Shown: positions 20,625 to 29,076 of the stretch, piece after piece
Layout: every line of letters begins with the position of its first letter
Position numbering within the stretch: the first letter of the stretch is position 1
Assembly (NCBI RefSeq): GCF_902652685.1
Contig: NZ_CACRUY010000009.1
Location: 62,001 to 126,000, forward strand
DNA length: 64,000 nt
Reading direction: 5' to 3'
DNA from: Mycobacterium sp. Marseille-P9652
Lineage (GTDB): Bacteria; Actinomycetota; Actinomycetes; Mycobacteriales; Mycobacteriaceae
Notes under the pieces: model-generated
Database searches by the model: none
Told to the model about the DNA's origin: nothing
What the model saw: the letters and a program-made list of their open reading frames with translations, nothing else
Made by a program: the position numbers and the translations under genes

Positions 20625-22534
20625 GCGGCGGAGCGGCGGCGACCGTCCGCGAGCTCGGCCGCTCGGGCGTGCGGAAGCTGTTGCAGCGCACGGGCATCGT
20701 CGGCGAATCGACCTCGCCGTTGCCCACCGACTCGGTCGAGGTCGTCCAGCTGCTGGCGACGCCCTGGTACGAGGAGCGGCTGGCCAAGCTCGCCGACGAC
20801 CTGGGGCGCGACCCGGCGAGCGTGCGGGCGGAGGCCGCGGGCTATCTGCGCGAGATGGCCGCCTCGCTCGACGAGGGGGCCGTGGAGGCGTGGCGTGGTT
20901 TCAGCCGCTGGCTGATGCGGGCCTACGACGTGCTGGTGGACGAGGACCAGATCGCGCAGCTGCGCAAGCTCGACCGCAAAGCCACTCTGGCGTTTGCCTT
21001 TTCGCACCGCTCCTACCTGGACGGCATGCTGCTGCCCGAGGTGATCGCGGCCAACCGGCTCTCGCCGGCGCTGACGTTCGGCGGCGCGAACCTGAACTTC
21101 TTCCCGATGGGGACGTGGGCCAAGCGCACCGGTGCGATTTTCATCCGGCGCCAGACCAAGGACATCCCCGTCTACCGCTTCGTGTTGCGGGCCTACGCCG
21201 CCCAGCTGGTGCAGAACCACGCCAACCTGACGTGGTCGATCGAGGGCGGGCGGACCAGGACGGGCAAGCTGCGGCCGCCGGTGTTCGGGATCCTGCGCTA
21301 CATCACCGACGCCGTGGACGAAATCGACGGTCCCGAGGTGTATTTGGTGCCGACGTCCATCGTGTACGACCAATTGCACGAGGTCGAGGCGATGACCACC
21401 GAGGCCTACGGCGCCACCAAGCGGCCGGAAGACCTGCGCTTCCTGATCCGACTGGCGCGCCAGCAGGGGCAGCGGCTGGGCCGCGCCTACCTGGACTTCG
21501 GTGAGCCGCTTCCGTTGCGTCAGCGCCTGGAGGAACTGCGCGCCTTGGAAACCTCGGCATCGGGGACCGGCACCGAGATCGAGCGCATCGCCCTGGACGT
21601 CGAGCACCGGATCAACCGCGCCACGCCCGTCACACCCACCGCGGTGGTGAGCCTGGCGTTGCTCGGTGCGGACCGTTCCCTCTCGATCAGCGAGGTGCTG
21701 GCCACCGTCCGGCCGCTGGCCAGCTACATCGCCGCCCGCAACTGGGCGGTGGCCGGGGCGGCCGACCTGACGAATCGCTCGACGATCCGGTGGACCCTGC
21801 ACCAGCTGGTCGCCTCCGGCGTGGTGACGGTTTACGACGCCGGCACCGAGGCGGTGTGGGGGATGTGTCCCGACCAGCACCTGGTGGCCGCGTTCTACCG
21901 CAACACCGCCATCCACATCCTGGTCGACCGCGCCATCGCCGAGACGGCGTTGCTCGCCGCGTCCGAAACGGCCGAGACCTCCGCGGACGGTTCGGTTCTG
22001 CCGGCCGCCGTGCGGGACGAGGCGCTCAGCCTTCGGGAGCTGCTGAAGTTCGAGTTCCTGTTCTCGGCGCGGGCGCAGTTCGAGAAGGACCTGGCCGACG
22101 AGGTCCGGCTCATCGGGCCCGCCGAGCCGCCGGTGGATACCACCCGGGCCGCCAGCGCGGCCGAGGTGCGGCGCCTGCTCGAAGAGGCGGACCTGCTGCT
22201 GGCGCACCTGGTGCTGCGTCCGTTCCTGGACGCCTACCACATCGTCGCCGACCGGCTGGCCGCTTACGAGGACGAGGCGTTCGACGAGGAAGCGTTTCTC
22301 GCCGAATGCCTTCAGGTCGGCAAGCAGTGGGAGCTGCAGCGCAGGATCGCCAGCGCCGAATCGAGGTCGATGGAACTGTTCAAGACCGCGCTGCGCCTGG
22401 CCCGGCACCGGGAACTCGTCGACGGTGGCGACGCGTCCGACATCGGGCGGCGGCGCCGCGAGTTCGCCGACGAGATCGCCACGGCGATCCGCCGGGTCAA
22501 CACGATCGCGGAGATGGCCAAAACGCAGTTTTGA
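20621..22534 (+). CDS. plsB1: Glycerol-3-phosphate acyltransferase, PlsB type
   Basis: Transfers an acyl group to sn-1 of glycerol-3-phosphate, the first step of phospholipid and triacylglycerol synthesis. The acyltransferase block I is HRSYLD (His129, Asp134), followed by GTWAKRTGAIFIRR and the substrate-binding ANLTWSIEGGRTRTGKL and VYLVPTSIVYD segments. At 637 residues it matches M. tuberculosis PlsB1 and is shorter than E. coli PlsB. The start was set at the ATG giving MSGGAAATVREL; its in-frame upstream extension is not supported. The membrane-associated C-terminal half is largely helical. Confidence 0.94.
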   Translation: MSGGAAATVRELGRSGVRKLLQRTGIVGESTSPLPTDSVEVVQLLATPWYEERLAKLADDLGRDPASVRAEAAGYLREMAASLDEGAVEAWRGFSRWLMRAYDVLVDEDQIAQLRKLDRKATLAFAFSHRSYLDGMLLPEVIAANRLSPALTFGGANLNFFPMGTWAKRTGAIFIRRQTKDIPVYRFVLRAYAAQLVQNHANLTWSIEGGRTRTGKLRPPVFGILRYITDAVDEIDGPEVYLVPTSIVYDQLHEVEAMTTEAYGATKRPEDLRFLIRLARQQGQRLGRAYLDFGEPLPLRQRLEELRALETSASGTGTEIERIALDVEHRINRATPVTPTAVVSLALLGADRSLSISEVLATVRPLASYIAARNWAVAGAADLTNRSTIRWTLHQLVASGVVTVYDAGTEAVWGMCPDQHLVAAFYRNTAIHILVDRAIAETALLAASETAETSADGSVLPAAVRDEALSLRELLKFEFLFSARAQFEKDLADEVRLIGPAEPPVDTTRAASAAEVRRLLEEADLLLAHLVLRPFLDAYHIVADRLAAYEDEAFDEEAFLAECLQVGKQWELQRRIASAESRSMELFKTALRLARHRELVDGGDASDIGRRRREFADEIATAIRRVNTIAEMAKTQF

Positions 22535-22690
22535 GCGCGCCGATCCGGGGCCGGCCCGCGAGCGGTCGCCCGAGGGATTCACCTTCTCGTCAACCACTGT
22601 CGGTAGGCTTCGGCCGGGCCAGCCGATATGCGGTCGCGATGCGGGGTGTGACGTGCGCATCGTGCCCCGGGGGGAAGGGATTCGACAGCT

Positions 22691-23515
22691 GTGACAACGG
22701 ATTCGGCGCCGCGCTCAGACGACCCGGCCGGTCAGAATGGTGATGACGTTGCCGGTCCGGTTCGGCCGCTGATCGGATTTGTCGCCGGCGGCAATGTGCC
22801 GCCGATCGTGCCGGCGCCCGTTGGGCGGCCGTGGATGTCAGAGAAGTCGTTGAGCTGGGCCAACCGGTGTTTGCCCATGCTCATCGCCAACCAGAGTGGC
22901 TGGGAGCTGCGCAACCCCTGCGCGTTCACCGCCGCGTGGATGGGCCGAGACGATCGTCTGGGGGTGACAATCACACCCGACAAGCGCGACGCGGGCCAGT
23001 TACTGCCCTGCAGCGAGTTCGGTCATGGGATCCTGACCTGGCACCTGCCCCTGCTGTTCCGCACCCCACCCGGCTACAACTTGTGGGTGCGGGGACCGGT
23101 GAACTATCCGAAGGACGGCGCGTGGCCGTTGGAGGGCGTCGTCGAAACCGACTGGGCCAGTGCGAGGTTCAGCATGAGTTGGAAGCTCACCCGCCAATTC
23201 ATGCCGGTGCGGTTCGAGGTCGACGAGCCGATCTGCCTGCTCGTCCCGCAGCGCCGGCGCGAGCTTGAAGAATTCAGGCCCGAACTCAGGCCGATCGAGT
23301 CCGACGAAGATCTTCGCCGCAAGGACGAGGTGTTCCTGCAATCCCGCTACGAGCTCGGGCAACGTCAGGCGGCCGCCCACGCCGACACAGTCGCGGGTAT
23401 CCCGTGGCAGGGCGACTACGCGCGGGGCAGACACGCCGACGGTGACGCGGGGGCCCCGGATCACCAGGCCCGCCGCCGCCTGCATCCCTTCGCGGGGGAA
23501 CGCGGCGCGACCTAG
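22691..23515 (+). CDS. DUF6065-family protein
   Basis: A 274-residue cytosolic protein beginning at GTG. The conserved core includes SLSWANRCLPMLIANQSGWEL, TWHLPLLFRTPPGYNLWVRGPVNYPKDG and an all-beta stretch, and resembles the DUF6065 family of unknown function. The C-terminal 50 residues are charged and poorly conserved looking. No catalytic motif is evident. It is flanked by plsB1 and a membrane protein on the same strand but with gaps that allow separate promoters. Confidence 0.75.
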   Translation: MTTDSAPRSDDPAGQNGDDVAGPVRPLIGFVAGGNVPPIVPAPVGRPWMSEKSLSWANRCLPMLIANQSGWELRNPCAFTAAWMGRDDRLGVTITPDKRDAGQLLPCSEFGHGILTWHLPLLFRTPPGYNLWVRGPVNYPKDGAWPLEGVVETDWASARFSMSWKLTRQFMPVRFEVDEPICLLVPQRRRELEEFRPELRPIESDEDLRRKDEVFLQSRYELGQRQAAAHADTVAGIPWQGDYARGRHADGDAGAPDHQARRRLHPFAGERGAT

Positions 23516-23537
23516 AGTTGCGCGTATGCCGCTCGAA
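23512..23537 (+). repeat. Copy 1 of a duplicated promoter/start segment
   Basis: This 26-base segment matches 24421-24446 at 24 positions. Each copy holds TAGAGT, 7 bases, then ATGCCGCTC. Copy 1 belongs to no full-length nitroreductase gene. Confidence 0.85.
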
Positions 23538-23576
23538 CTAATGCGGCCACACCCCCCCGAGCCGGAAGAGCACTGA
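23526..23576 (+). CDS. Short leaderless ORF, vestige of a nitroreductase start
   Basis: ATG to TGA gives a 16-residue peptide starting MPLELM. The ATG lies 7 bases after TAGAGT (23513-23518), as in a leaderless gene. Its first codons match those of the Ddn-like gene at 24435. It ends three bases before the next gene's ATG. It may be a remnant or a leader peptide for that gene. Confidence 0.35.
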   Translation: MPLELMRPHPPEPEEH

Positions 23577-23579
23577 CTG

Positions 23580-24389
23580 ATGAGTGAGGTCACGAGCGAG
23601 GCGCTCACCAAGGTGCCGGCGGTCACCCTGGGGTTCTGGATCATCAAGATCCTGGCGACGACGCTGGGCGAAACCGCCGGCGACACCGTGACGATGACGC
23701 TGAACTGGGGCTACGTGGCCGGCGTCGTCCTGTTCGGGTCCGCGCTGCTCATCCTCGTTGCCGCGCAGATCGTCGCCAAGCGCTTCCACGCGAGCCTGTA
23801 CTGGGCGACCATCGTCGCCTCGACGACGTTCGGCACCACGCTGGCCGATTTCGCGGATCGCTCGCTGGGGATCGGCTACACCGGCGGATCGCTGCTGCTG
23901 CTCGGCTGCCTTCTGGCAACCCTGGGGCTCTGGCGGTGGTCGGAGGGCACGGTATCTGTGAGCACCGTGTCGACGCCGAAGGTCGAGGCCTTCTACTGGG
24001 CGACCATCACTTTCTCGCAGACGCTGGGCACCGCGCTGGGCGACTGGCTCGCCGACACCCGCGACTTCGGTTACGAGCGGGGCGCGTTGGTGTTCGCCGG
24101 CGCCCTGCTGGTGGTCGTGGCCCTCTACTACTGGACCGGGTTGTCGCGCGTCGCGCTGTTCTGGGTCGCGTTCATCCTGACGCGGCCGCTGGGCGCGACA
24201 GTCGGGGACTTCCTCGACAAGCCGGTCGCCGACGGCGGCCTGGCGCTCAGCCGGCCGCTGGCCTCGGCGGTGATCGCCGCCGTCATGATCGGCTTGATCG
24301 TCGTCCTGCCGCAGCGTCCGGGCCGTCACCCCGGCGGGGCCGAGGGGCGCGCGCCGGCCGCGGACGCGGACGACGAGGTGGCGCAGTGA
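23580..24389 (+). CDS. COG4705-type membrane protein
   Basis: A 269-residue integral membrane protein with about eight helices. The chain is built from four related units, each with a (T/S)xT(L/F)GxTxxD-like turn: ATTLGETAGD, STTFGTTLAD, SQTLGTALGD and TRPLGATVGD. This internal repeat is the hallmark of the uncharacterised COG4705 family, annotated as membrane-anchored or ion/metal related. The repeated Thr/Asp turns may line a pore or binding site; this is inference. It lies between the two copies of the duplicated promoter segment. Confidence 0.85.
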   Translation: MSEVTSEALTKVPAVTLGFWIIKILATTLGETAGDTVTMTLNWGYVAGVVLFGSALLILVAAQIVAKRFHASLYWATIVASTTFGTTLADFADRSLGIGYTGGSLLLLGCLLATLGLWRWSEGTVSVSTVSTPKVEAFYWATITFSQTLGTALGDWLADTRDFGYERGALVFAGALLVVVALYYWTGLSRVALFWVAFILTRPLGATVGDFLDKPVADGGLALSRPLASAVIAAVMIGLIVVLPQRPGRHPGGAEGRAPAADADDEVAQ

Positions 24390-24420
24390 TTCCGCATGCG
24401 GCGCCCGCGCCGCGCCGCGC

Positions 24421-24446
24421 CTAGAGTTGGGCGTATGCCGCTCCAA
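24421..24446 (+). repeat. Copy 2 of the duplicated promoter/start segment
   Basis: This copy drives the intact nitroreductase gene: TAGAGT (24422-24427), 7 bases, ATG at 24435. See 23512-23537 for the partner. Confidence 0.85.
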
Positions 24447-24872
24447 GGTGAATACGCGCCCAGCCCGTGGGATTGGTCCCGGGAACAAGCCGACAAGTAC
24501 GCCGAATCCGGCGGTACCGAGGCCGCCGACATGAAGGGCAAGCCGATCATCCTGCTGACTACCGTCGGCGCCAAGACCGGCAAGCTGCGCAAGACGCCGC
24601 TCATGCGCGTCGAGCACGGCGGCGAGTACGCCGTCGTCGCCTCGCTGGGCGGCGCGCCGAAGAACCCGGTCTGGTACTACAACATCAAGAAGAACCCGCG
24701 GGTCGAGTTGCAGGACGGCTCCGTCACGCGCGACTACGAGGCGCGGGAGGTGTTCGGCGACGAGAAAGCCGCCTGGTGGGAGCGCGCCGTCGAGGCCTGG
24801 CCGGACTACGCCGACTACCAGACGAAGACCGACCGCCAGATCCCGGTGTTCGTCCTCACCCCGGTGAGCTAA
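24435..24872 (+). CDS. F420-dependent nitroreductase (Ddn/FGR family, Rv1558 type)
   Basis: A 145-residue flavin-deazaflavin reductase of the Ddn family. Characteristic blocks are [41 protein letters not shown] and DREARE-like [20 protein letters not shown], ending in [13 protein letters not shown]. Relatives bind coenzyme F420 and reduce quinones or nitroimidazoles at the membrane. It is very similar to M. tuberculosis Rv1558, which also precedes ilvA. The transcript is predicted to be leaderless. ilvA begins only 32 bases downstream. Confidence 0.93.
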   Translation: MPLQGEYAPSPWDWSREQADKYAESGGTEAADMKGKPIILLTTVGAKTGKLRKTPLMRVEHGGEYAVVASLGGAPKNPVWYYNIKKNPRVELQDGSVTRDYEAREVFGDEKAAWWERAVEAWPDYADYQTKTDRQIPVFVLTPVS

Positions 24873-24904
24873 TCCCTGGTGGCCCGGCATGGCACCATTG
24901 ATCG

Positions 24905-26185
24905 GTGTCCGCCGAACTGAGTCAGAGCCCGAGCGTGGCACCGCTGTGCGCGGCTGACATCGAGGGGGCGGCGAAACGGATCGCCCCGGTGGTCGCGCCG
25001 ACCCCGTTGCAGCTGAGCGACCGGTTGTCGTCGATCACCGGCGCGCAGGTGTACCTCAAGCGCGAGGACCTGCAGATCGTCCGCTCGTACAAGCTGCGCG
25101 GCGCCTACAACCTGCTGGTGCAGCTGTCCGACGAGGAGCTCGCGGCCGGGGTCGTGTGCTCGTCGGCCGGCAACCACGCGCAGGGCTTCGCCTACGCGTG
25201 CCGGGCGCTCGGTGTGCACGGCCGGGTCTACGTGCCGGCCAAGACGCCCAAGCAGAAGCGCGACCGGATCCGCTACCACGGCGGGGAGTTCATCGAGCTG
25301 ATCGTGGGCGGGGCGACCTACGACCTGGCCGCCGAGGCGGCGCTGGCCGACGTCGAACGCACCGGCGCCACATTGGTGCCGCCGTACGACGACCTGCGCA
25401 CGATTGCCGGCCAGGGCACGATCGCCGTCGAACTGCTCGACCAGCTCGAGGTCGAGCCCGACGTGGTGGTCGTGCCGGTGGGCGGCGGCGGTTGCATCGC
25501 GGGGATCACCACCTACCTGGCCGAGCGGACCGCCAACACGTCGGTGCTGGGCATCGAGCCCGCCGGCGCCGCCGCGATGATGGCCGCGCTGGCCGCCGGT
25601 GCACCGGTGACGCTGGATCACGTCGACCAGTTCGTCGACGGCGCCGCGGTCAAGCGAGCCGGCACGCTGCCGTATGCCGCGCTGGCCGCCGCCGGTGACA
25701 TGGTGTCGATCACCACGGTCGACGAGGGTGCGGTGTGCACCGCGATGCTGGACCTGTATCAGAACGAGGGCATCATCGCCGAGCCGGCGGGCGCGCTGTC
25801 GGTGGCCGGCCTGCTTGAGGCGGACATCGAGCCCGGCTCGACGGTGGTGTGCCTGATCTCGGGCGGCAACAACGACGTGTCGCGCTACGGCGAGGTGCTG
25901 GAGCGGTCGCTGGTGCACCTGGGGCTCAAGCACTACTTCCTGGTCGACTTCCCGCAGGAGCCGGGTGCGCTACGCCGGTTCCTCGACGAGGTGCTCGGGC
26001 CGAACGACGACATCACCCTTTTCGAGTACGTCAAGCGCAACAACCGGGAGACCGGTGAGGCGCTGGTCGGCATCCAGCTGGGGTCGTCGGCCGATCTGGA
26101 GGGCCTGATGGCCCGGATGCGGGCCACCGACCTGCACATCGAGGCCCTCGACCCCGGCTCGGCCGCCTACCGATACCTGCTCTGA
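24905..26185 (+). CDS. ilvA: Threonine dehydratase (biosynthetic)
   Basis: Deaminates threonine to 2-oxobutanoate, the entry to isoleucine synthesis. The pyridoxal phosphate lysine is Lys63 in SYKLRGAYN; SSAGNHAQGFA and the glycine loop GGGGCIAG (193-200) bind substrate and cofactor phosphate. A single C-terminal ACT-like regulatory domain (about 340-426, HYFLVDFPQEPGALRRFL) suggests isoleucine feedback control with one domain rather than the two of E. coli. GTG start. Its 3' end overlaps the convergent flavoprotein gene by 19 bases. Confidence 0.96.
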   Translation: MSAELSQSPSVAPLCAADIEGAAKRIAPVVAPTPLQLSDRLSSITGAQVYLKREDLQIVRSYKLRGAYNLLVQLSDEELAAGVVCSSAGNHAQGFAYACRALGVHGRVYVPAKTPKQKRDRIRYHGGEFIELIVGGATYDLAAEAALADVERTGATLVPPYDDLRTIAGQGTIAVELLDQLEVEPDVVVVPVGGGGCIAGITTYLAERTANTSVLGIEPAGAAAMMAALAAGAPVTLDHVDQFVDGAAVKRAGTLPYAALAAAGDMVSITTVDEGAVCTAMLDLYQNEGIIAEPAGALSVAGLLEADIEPGSTVVCLISGGNNDVSRYGEVLERSLVHLGLKHYFLVDFPQEPGALRRFLDEVLGPNDDITLFEYVKRNNRETGEALVGIQLGSSADLEGLMARMRATDLHIEALDPGSAAYRYLL

Positions 26186-26853
26186 CCGGCCGGAGATCCG
26201 AGGTAAGCCGGTAGCGGTGTGGCCGCGTCGAGGTCGGCCGACGGCACCGGTGCGCCCCTCTCGAGGCTCAGCGGAACGACGCCAGCCCAGTGCGGCAGCG
26301 GTAGATCCTCCGCGTCGTCGACCGGGGGACCGGTGCGCACCTTGGCCGAGACCTCGGCGAGGTCGAGGGCGAGCATCCCGGTCGCGGCCAGTTCGCGTGC
26401 GTTGGGGCTTCGGCAGTCGGTGGCGCGGCCCGGCGCGATGTGGTCGAGCAGGCTGCCCAGGGCGCGCGCCTTTTCCGCCGCGTCGTCGACGACGCGAGCC
26501 GCGCCGACCGCGACCACCGAGCGGAAGTTCACCGAATGGTGCATCGCCGAGCGGGCCAGCACCAGACCGTCGACCAGGGTGACCGTCACGCACACCGGCA
26601 GGCCGGACCCCGAGGCCTCGGCCGCCCTGGCCGCCAGCAGGGGACCGCAGCCGGTCGACCCGTGCAGGTAGAGCGTTTCGCCGAGGCGGGCGTGGGTGGT
26701 CGGCAGGACCACCGGCCGCCCGTCCCTGAGGTATCCGAGGTGGCAGATCAGGGCCTCATCAAGGATGGCGTGGACGGTGTCGCGGTCGTAGCGCGCGCGC
26801 TCGCGGTAGCGGGTCGGCGTGGTGCGTGGGGTGGGTTCGTAGGTGATGTCCAC
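26167..26853 (-). CDS. Pyridoxamine 5'-phosphate oxidase-fold flavin-binding protein
   Basis: A 228-residue split-barrel protein of the COG3467 (NimA-like) group. LICHLGYLRDGRPVVLPTTHARLGETLYLHGS is the family signature, and a second block reads ARSAMHHSVNFRSVVAVGAARVV. Such proteins bind FMN or related cofactors and act on small molecules; NimA relatives reduce nitroimidazoles. A GTG start with GAAGG 7 bases upstream is used. It is divergent from a MocR-type regulator, with shared AT-rich operator sequence between, so regulation of this gene by that regulator, perhaps in response to vitamin B6, is a reasonable inference. Confidence 0.87.
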   Translation of the reverse strand: MDITYEPTPRTTPTRYRERARYDRDTVHAILDEALICHLGYLRDGRPVVLPTTHARLGETLYLHGSTGCGPLLAARAAEASGSGLPVCVTVTLVDGLVLARSAMHHSVNFRSVVAVGAARVVDDAAEKARALGSLLDHIAPGRATDCRSPNARELAATGMLALDLAEVSAKVRTGPPVDDAEDLPLPHWAGVVPLSLERGAPVPSADLDAATPLPAYLGSPAGQSRYR

Positions 26854-26866
26854 GTGATTGCCTTCA

Positions 26867-26910
26867 GTATTGTTCTAGTACATAATATATCTCGTGCCAG
26901 TACAATATAC
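26867..26910. promoter_or_regulatory. MocR operator cluster: two direct and one inverted repeat
   Basis: AGTACATAATAT (26877-26888) and AGTACAATATAC (26899-26910) are direct repeats 22 bases apart, about two helical turns. GTATTGTTCT (26867-26876) is an inverted copy abutting the first. The block is very AT-rich against its surroundings. The second copy extends past the GTG start of the regulator, so binding would also block its own expression. TAATAT (26883-26888) could be its leaderless -10. Confidence 0.6.
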
Positions 26911-28201
26911 GGGAGCTGGGGCGGAATCCATAGCCGCCAGCGTCGAAGAGGCGATCTCGAGCGGTGGACTCGCGCCGGGCGACCCGCTGCCGCCCGTGCG
27001 TGAGCTGGCCGCGCAACTCCGGGTCAACGCCAACACCGCCGCCGCGGCCTACCGCCTGCTGCGCGACCGCGGCGTCGTCGAGACGGCCGGCCGGCGCGGC
27101 ACCCGGGTGCGGCACCGCCCCGCGACGACGCCGCGGTCACTGTTGGGGCTCGACGTTCCCGCTGGCGCGCGTGACCTGTCCACCGGCAACCCGGATCCGG
27201 CCCTGCTGCCCATCGCCCTGGTTGACATGCCGCGGGCCAGGCCGGTGCTTTACGGCGAACCGGCGATGTCGGCGGAGCTGGTGGAGCGCGCCCGAGCAGC
27301 GCTCACCGCCGACGGCGTGCCCGCCGACCATCTCGCGGTGACCAGCGGGGCGCTGGACGGCATCGAACGGGCGCTCGGCGCGCACCTGCGTCCCGGCGAC
27401 CGGGTGGCGGTTGAGGATCCCGGCTGGGCAAATCTGCTCGATCTGCTTGCGGCGCTTGGTCTTTCCCCGCATCCGGTGCGGGTCGACGACGACGGCCCGC
27501 TGCCGGAGGATGTGCGCCGCGCGCTCGCCGGCGGCGTGCGCGCGCTCCTGATCACGAACCGGGCGCAAAACCCCACTGGCGCGGCGTTGTCCGCGGACCG
27601 GGCCGGCGAACTGCGAGACCTGGTGGCCGGTCGCGACGTGATGGTCGTCGAGGACGATCACTGCGCGGGTATCTCCGGCGCCCCGCTGCACACGTTGGCC
27701 GGCTCGACCGAGCGCTGGGTGTTCGTGCGTTCGGCGTCCAAGGCCTACGGGCCCGACGTTCGGGTGGCGACGCTGACGGGGGACCCCCGCACCGTCGAAC
27801 GGGTGCAGGGGCGTCTGCGGTTGGGGCCGGGATGGGTGAGCCATCTGCTGCAGGACCTGGCGGTCCGCCTGTGGTCCGACGGGGCGGCGGCGCGCCGCGT
27901 CGCCGCAGCGGAGAAACAATACGCGGACAACCGAACACGGCTGTGTCGCGCGTTGGCCGGGCGCGGCGTCGTCGCGCACGGCCGGTCGGGGCTCAACGTG
28001 TGGGTTCCGGTGCCCGACGAGACCGTCGCGGTCACGCGGCTGCTCGCCGCCGGATGGGCCGCGGCGCCGGGCGCGAGGTTCCGCATCCGCACCCCGCCGG
28101 GCATCCGGCTGACCGTCGCCACTCTGGCCGCCGACGAGATAGATCGGCTCGCCGAATCGATCGCCGATGCCGTGCTGACCGGCGGCCGGTTCAGCGTGTA
28201 G
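26894..28201 (+). CDS. MocR/PdxR-type GntR regulator with aminotransferase domain
   Basis: A 435-residue fusion. Residues 5-70 are a GntR winged helix (PGDPLPPVRELAAQLRVNANTAAAAYRLLRDRGVV, ending GRRGTRV). The rest is a fold-type I aminotransferase-like domain with NRAQNPTGAALS, EDDHCAGI and the pyridoxal phosphate lysine in VRSASKAYGPDVRVA. MocR proteins sense pyridoxal phosphate or aminated ligands. The gene is divergent from the PNPOx-fold protein, the usual arrangement for PdxR-like control of vitamin B6 genes. The first codons overlap the predicted operator. It overlaps the convergent mug gene by 11 bases. Confidence 0.9.
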   Translation: MPVQYTGAGAESIAASVEEAISSGGLAPGDPLPPVRELAAQLRVNANTAAAAYRLLRDRGVVETAGRRGTRVRHRPATTPRSLLGLDVPAGARDLSTGNPDPALLPIALVDMPRARPVLYGEPAMSAELVERARAALTADGVPADHLAVTSGALDGIERALGAHLRPGDRVAVEDPGWANLLDLLAALGLSPHPVRVDDDGPLPEDVRRALAGGVRALLITNRAQNPTGAALSADRAGELRDLVAGRDVMVVEDDHCAGISGAPLHTLAGSTERWVFVRSASKAYGPDVRVATLTGDPRTVERVQGRLRLGPGWVSHLLQDLAVRLWSDGAAARRVAAAEKQYADNRTRLCRALAGRGVVAHGRSGLNVWVPVPDETVAVTRLLAAGWAAAPGARFRIRTPPGIRLTVATLAADEIDRLAESIADAVLTGGRFSV

Positions 28202-28781
28202 CGATGCCGGCGGCGCGGGCGACCTCGCCGTAGGCCGCCGCGAGACCCTCCAGCGACGCATGAGCGTTGCGGCCGCTCGGGTTGGGGACGACCCACAGTT
28301 CCGTTGCGGGATAGGGCGATACCTGCCTGCCGGCGCGCGCTCGGCTGTCGCCGAAAGCGTCCCGGAAGGCCGTGATTCCCAGGACGGCGACAACCTTCGG
28401 GGAGTACTGCCGAACCGTCCGGTCCAGCTTGCGCCGGCCCTCGACGAGCTCCGCGGGCGTGAGCTCGTCGGCGCCCGCCGTGGCCCTCTCGACGAGGTTC
28501 GTGATGCCGATCCCGCGGCGCAACACGTACTCTCGGTCGGCCGGCGCGAAGCCCGACGAGGCGTCGATCAGATGATCGGTGATGCCCGCGCGGTAGAGTG
28601 CCGGCCAGAACCGGTTGCCGCGGGGGGCGAAATGGGCTTGCACCGCAGCGGTTCTCAAGCCGGGATTGATTCCGACGAACAGAAGCTGGACCTCGCCCGA
28701 GATCAGGTCCGGCAGCGTCTTACCGCTGAACCGCCTCAATTCGTCGCGGCCGAACCGGACTCCGTCCCGCGCAGCGTTGGC
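28191..28781 (-). CDS. mug: G:T/U mismatch-specific DNA glycosylase, Mug type
   Basis: Removes uracil or thymine mispaired with guanine in base excision repair. The active-site motif is FVGINPGL, and VVPNPSGRNAH is the second conserved block, both typical of the Mug/TDG branch of uracil-DNA glycosylases. APRGNRFWPALYRAG is also characteristic. The start is uncertain: the frame is open up to 28856 but the GTG at 28781 avoids overlap with the upstream small gene and gives about 196 residues, close to family length. Confidence 0.88.
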   Translation of the reverse strand, partial: ANAARDGVRFGRDELRRFSGKTLPDLISGEVQLLFVGINPGLRTAAVQAHFAPRGNRFWPALYRAGITDHLIDASSGFAPADREYVLRRGIGITNLVERATAGADELTPAELVEGRRKLDRTVRQYSPKVVAVLGITAFRDAFGDSRARAGRQVSPYPATELWVVPNPSGRNAHASLEGLAAAYGEVARAAGIATR

Positions 28782-28824
28782 CACACCGCAGTATTGCAGG
28801 AGGGTCCGGTCGGACCGCGGCCGA

Positions 28825-28980
28825 TCAGTACCAGTGCCGGCGGCCAGCAACCGCACGCCCGGTGGAGCCGAGGATCCACAGGACCGCGCCGATCACGAGC
28901 ACGACGATCCCGATGGTCCACAGGATGGAGATCTTGAGCAGGAATCCCGCGATCAGCAGGATGATTCCGAGAATGATCAC
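28825..28980 (-). CDS. 51-residue two-helix membrane protein (DUF6131-like)
   Basis: A tiny hydrophobic protein: ILGIILLIAGFLLKI and ILWTIGIVVLVIGAVLWILG form two helices separated by a short turn, ending in a basic tail (RAVAGRRHWY). GGAGG lies 6 bases before the GTG at 28980, which decides the start. It resembles the DUF6131 family of small actinobacterial membrane proteins with unknown function. It is divergent from the LuxR-type regulator, which makes it a candidate target of that regulator. Confidence 0.8.
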   Translation of the reverse strand: MIILGIILLIAGFLLKISILWTIGIVVLVIGAVLWILGSTGRAVAGRRHWY

Positions 28981-29025
28981 GACGAGCCTCCCTGTAGTTG
29001 TGATGACGTTGACGGCCTCAGTCGA

Positions 29026-29044
29026 CCACCCCTTAGGGGGGTGG
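29026..29044. promoter_or_regulatory. Inverted repeat in the divergent promoter region
   Basis: CCACCCC and GGGGTGG form perfect 7-bp arms around TTAGG, and a half-site-like ACACCCCTAGG follows at 29049-29059. The site lies midway between the small membrane protein gene and the response regulator gene, and could be bound by that regulator. Confidence 0.45.
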
Positions 29045-29063
29045 CAATACACCCCTAGGTAGG

Positions 29064-29069
29064 TAATGT
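29064..29069 (+). promoter_or_regulatory. Leaderless-type -10 element
   Basis: TAATGT is followed by 7 bases and the ATG of the response regulator. Confidence 0.5.
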
Positions 29070-29076
29070 TCCGGGC

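Noticed and set aside
20078-22660. Long minus-strand open frame opposite plsB1
   Set aside because: Same cause; the plus strand encodes a full acyltransferase with the HX4D motif.
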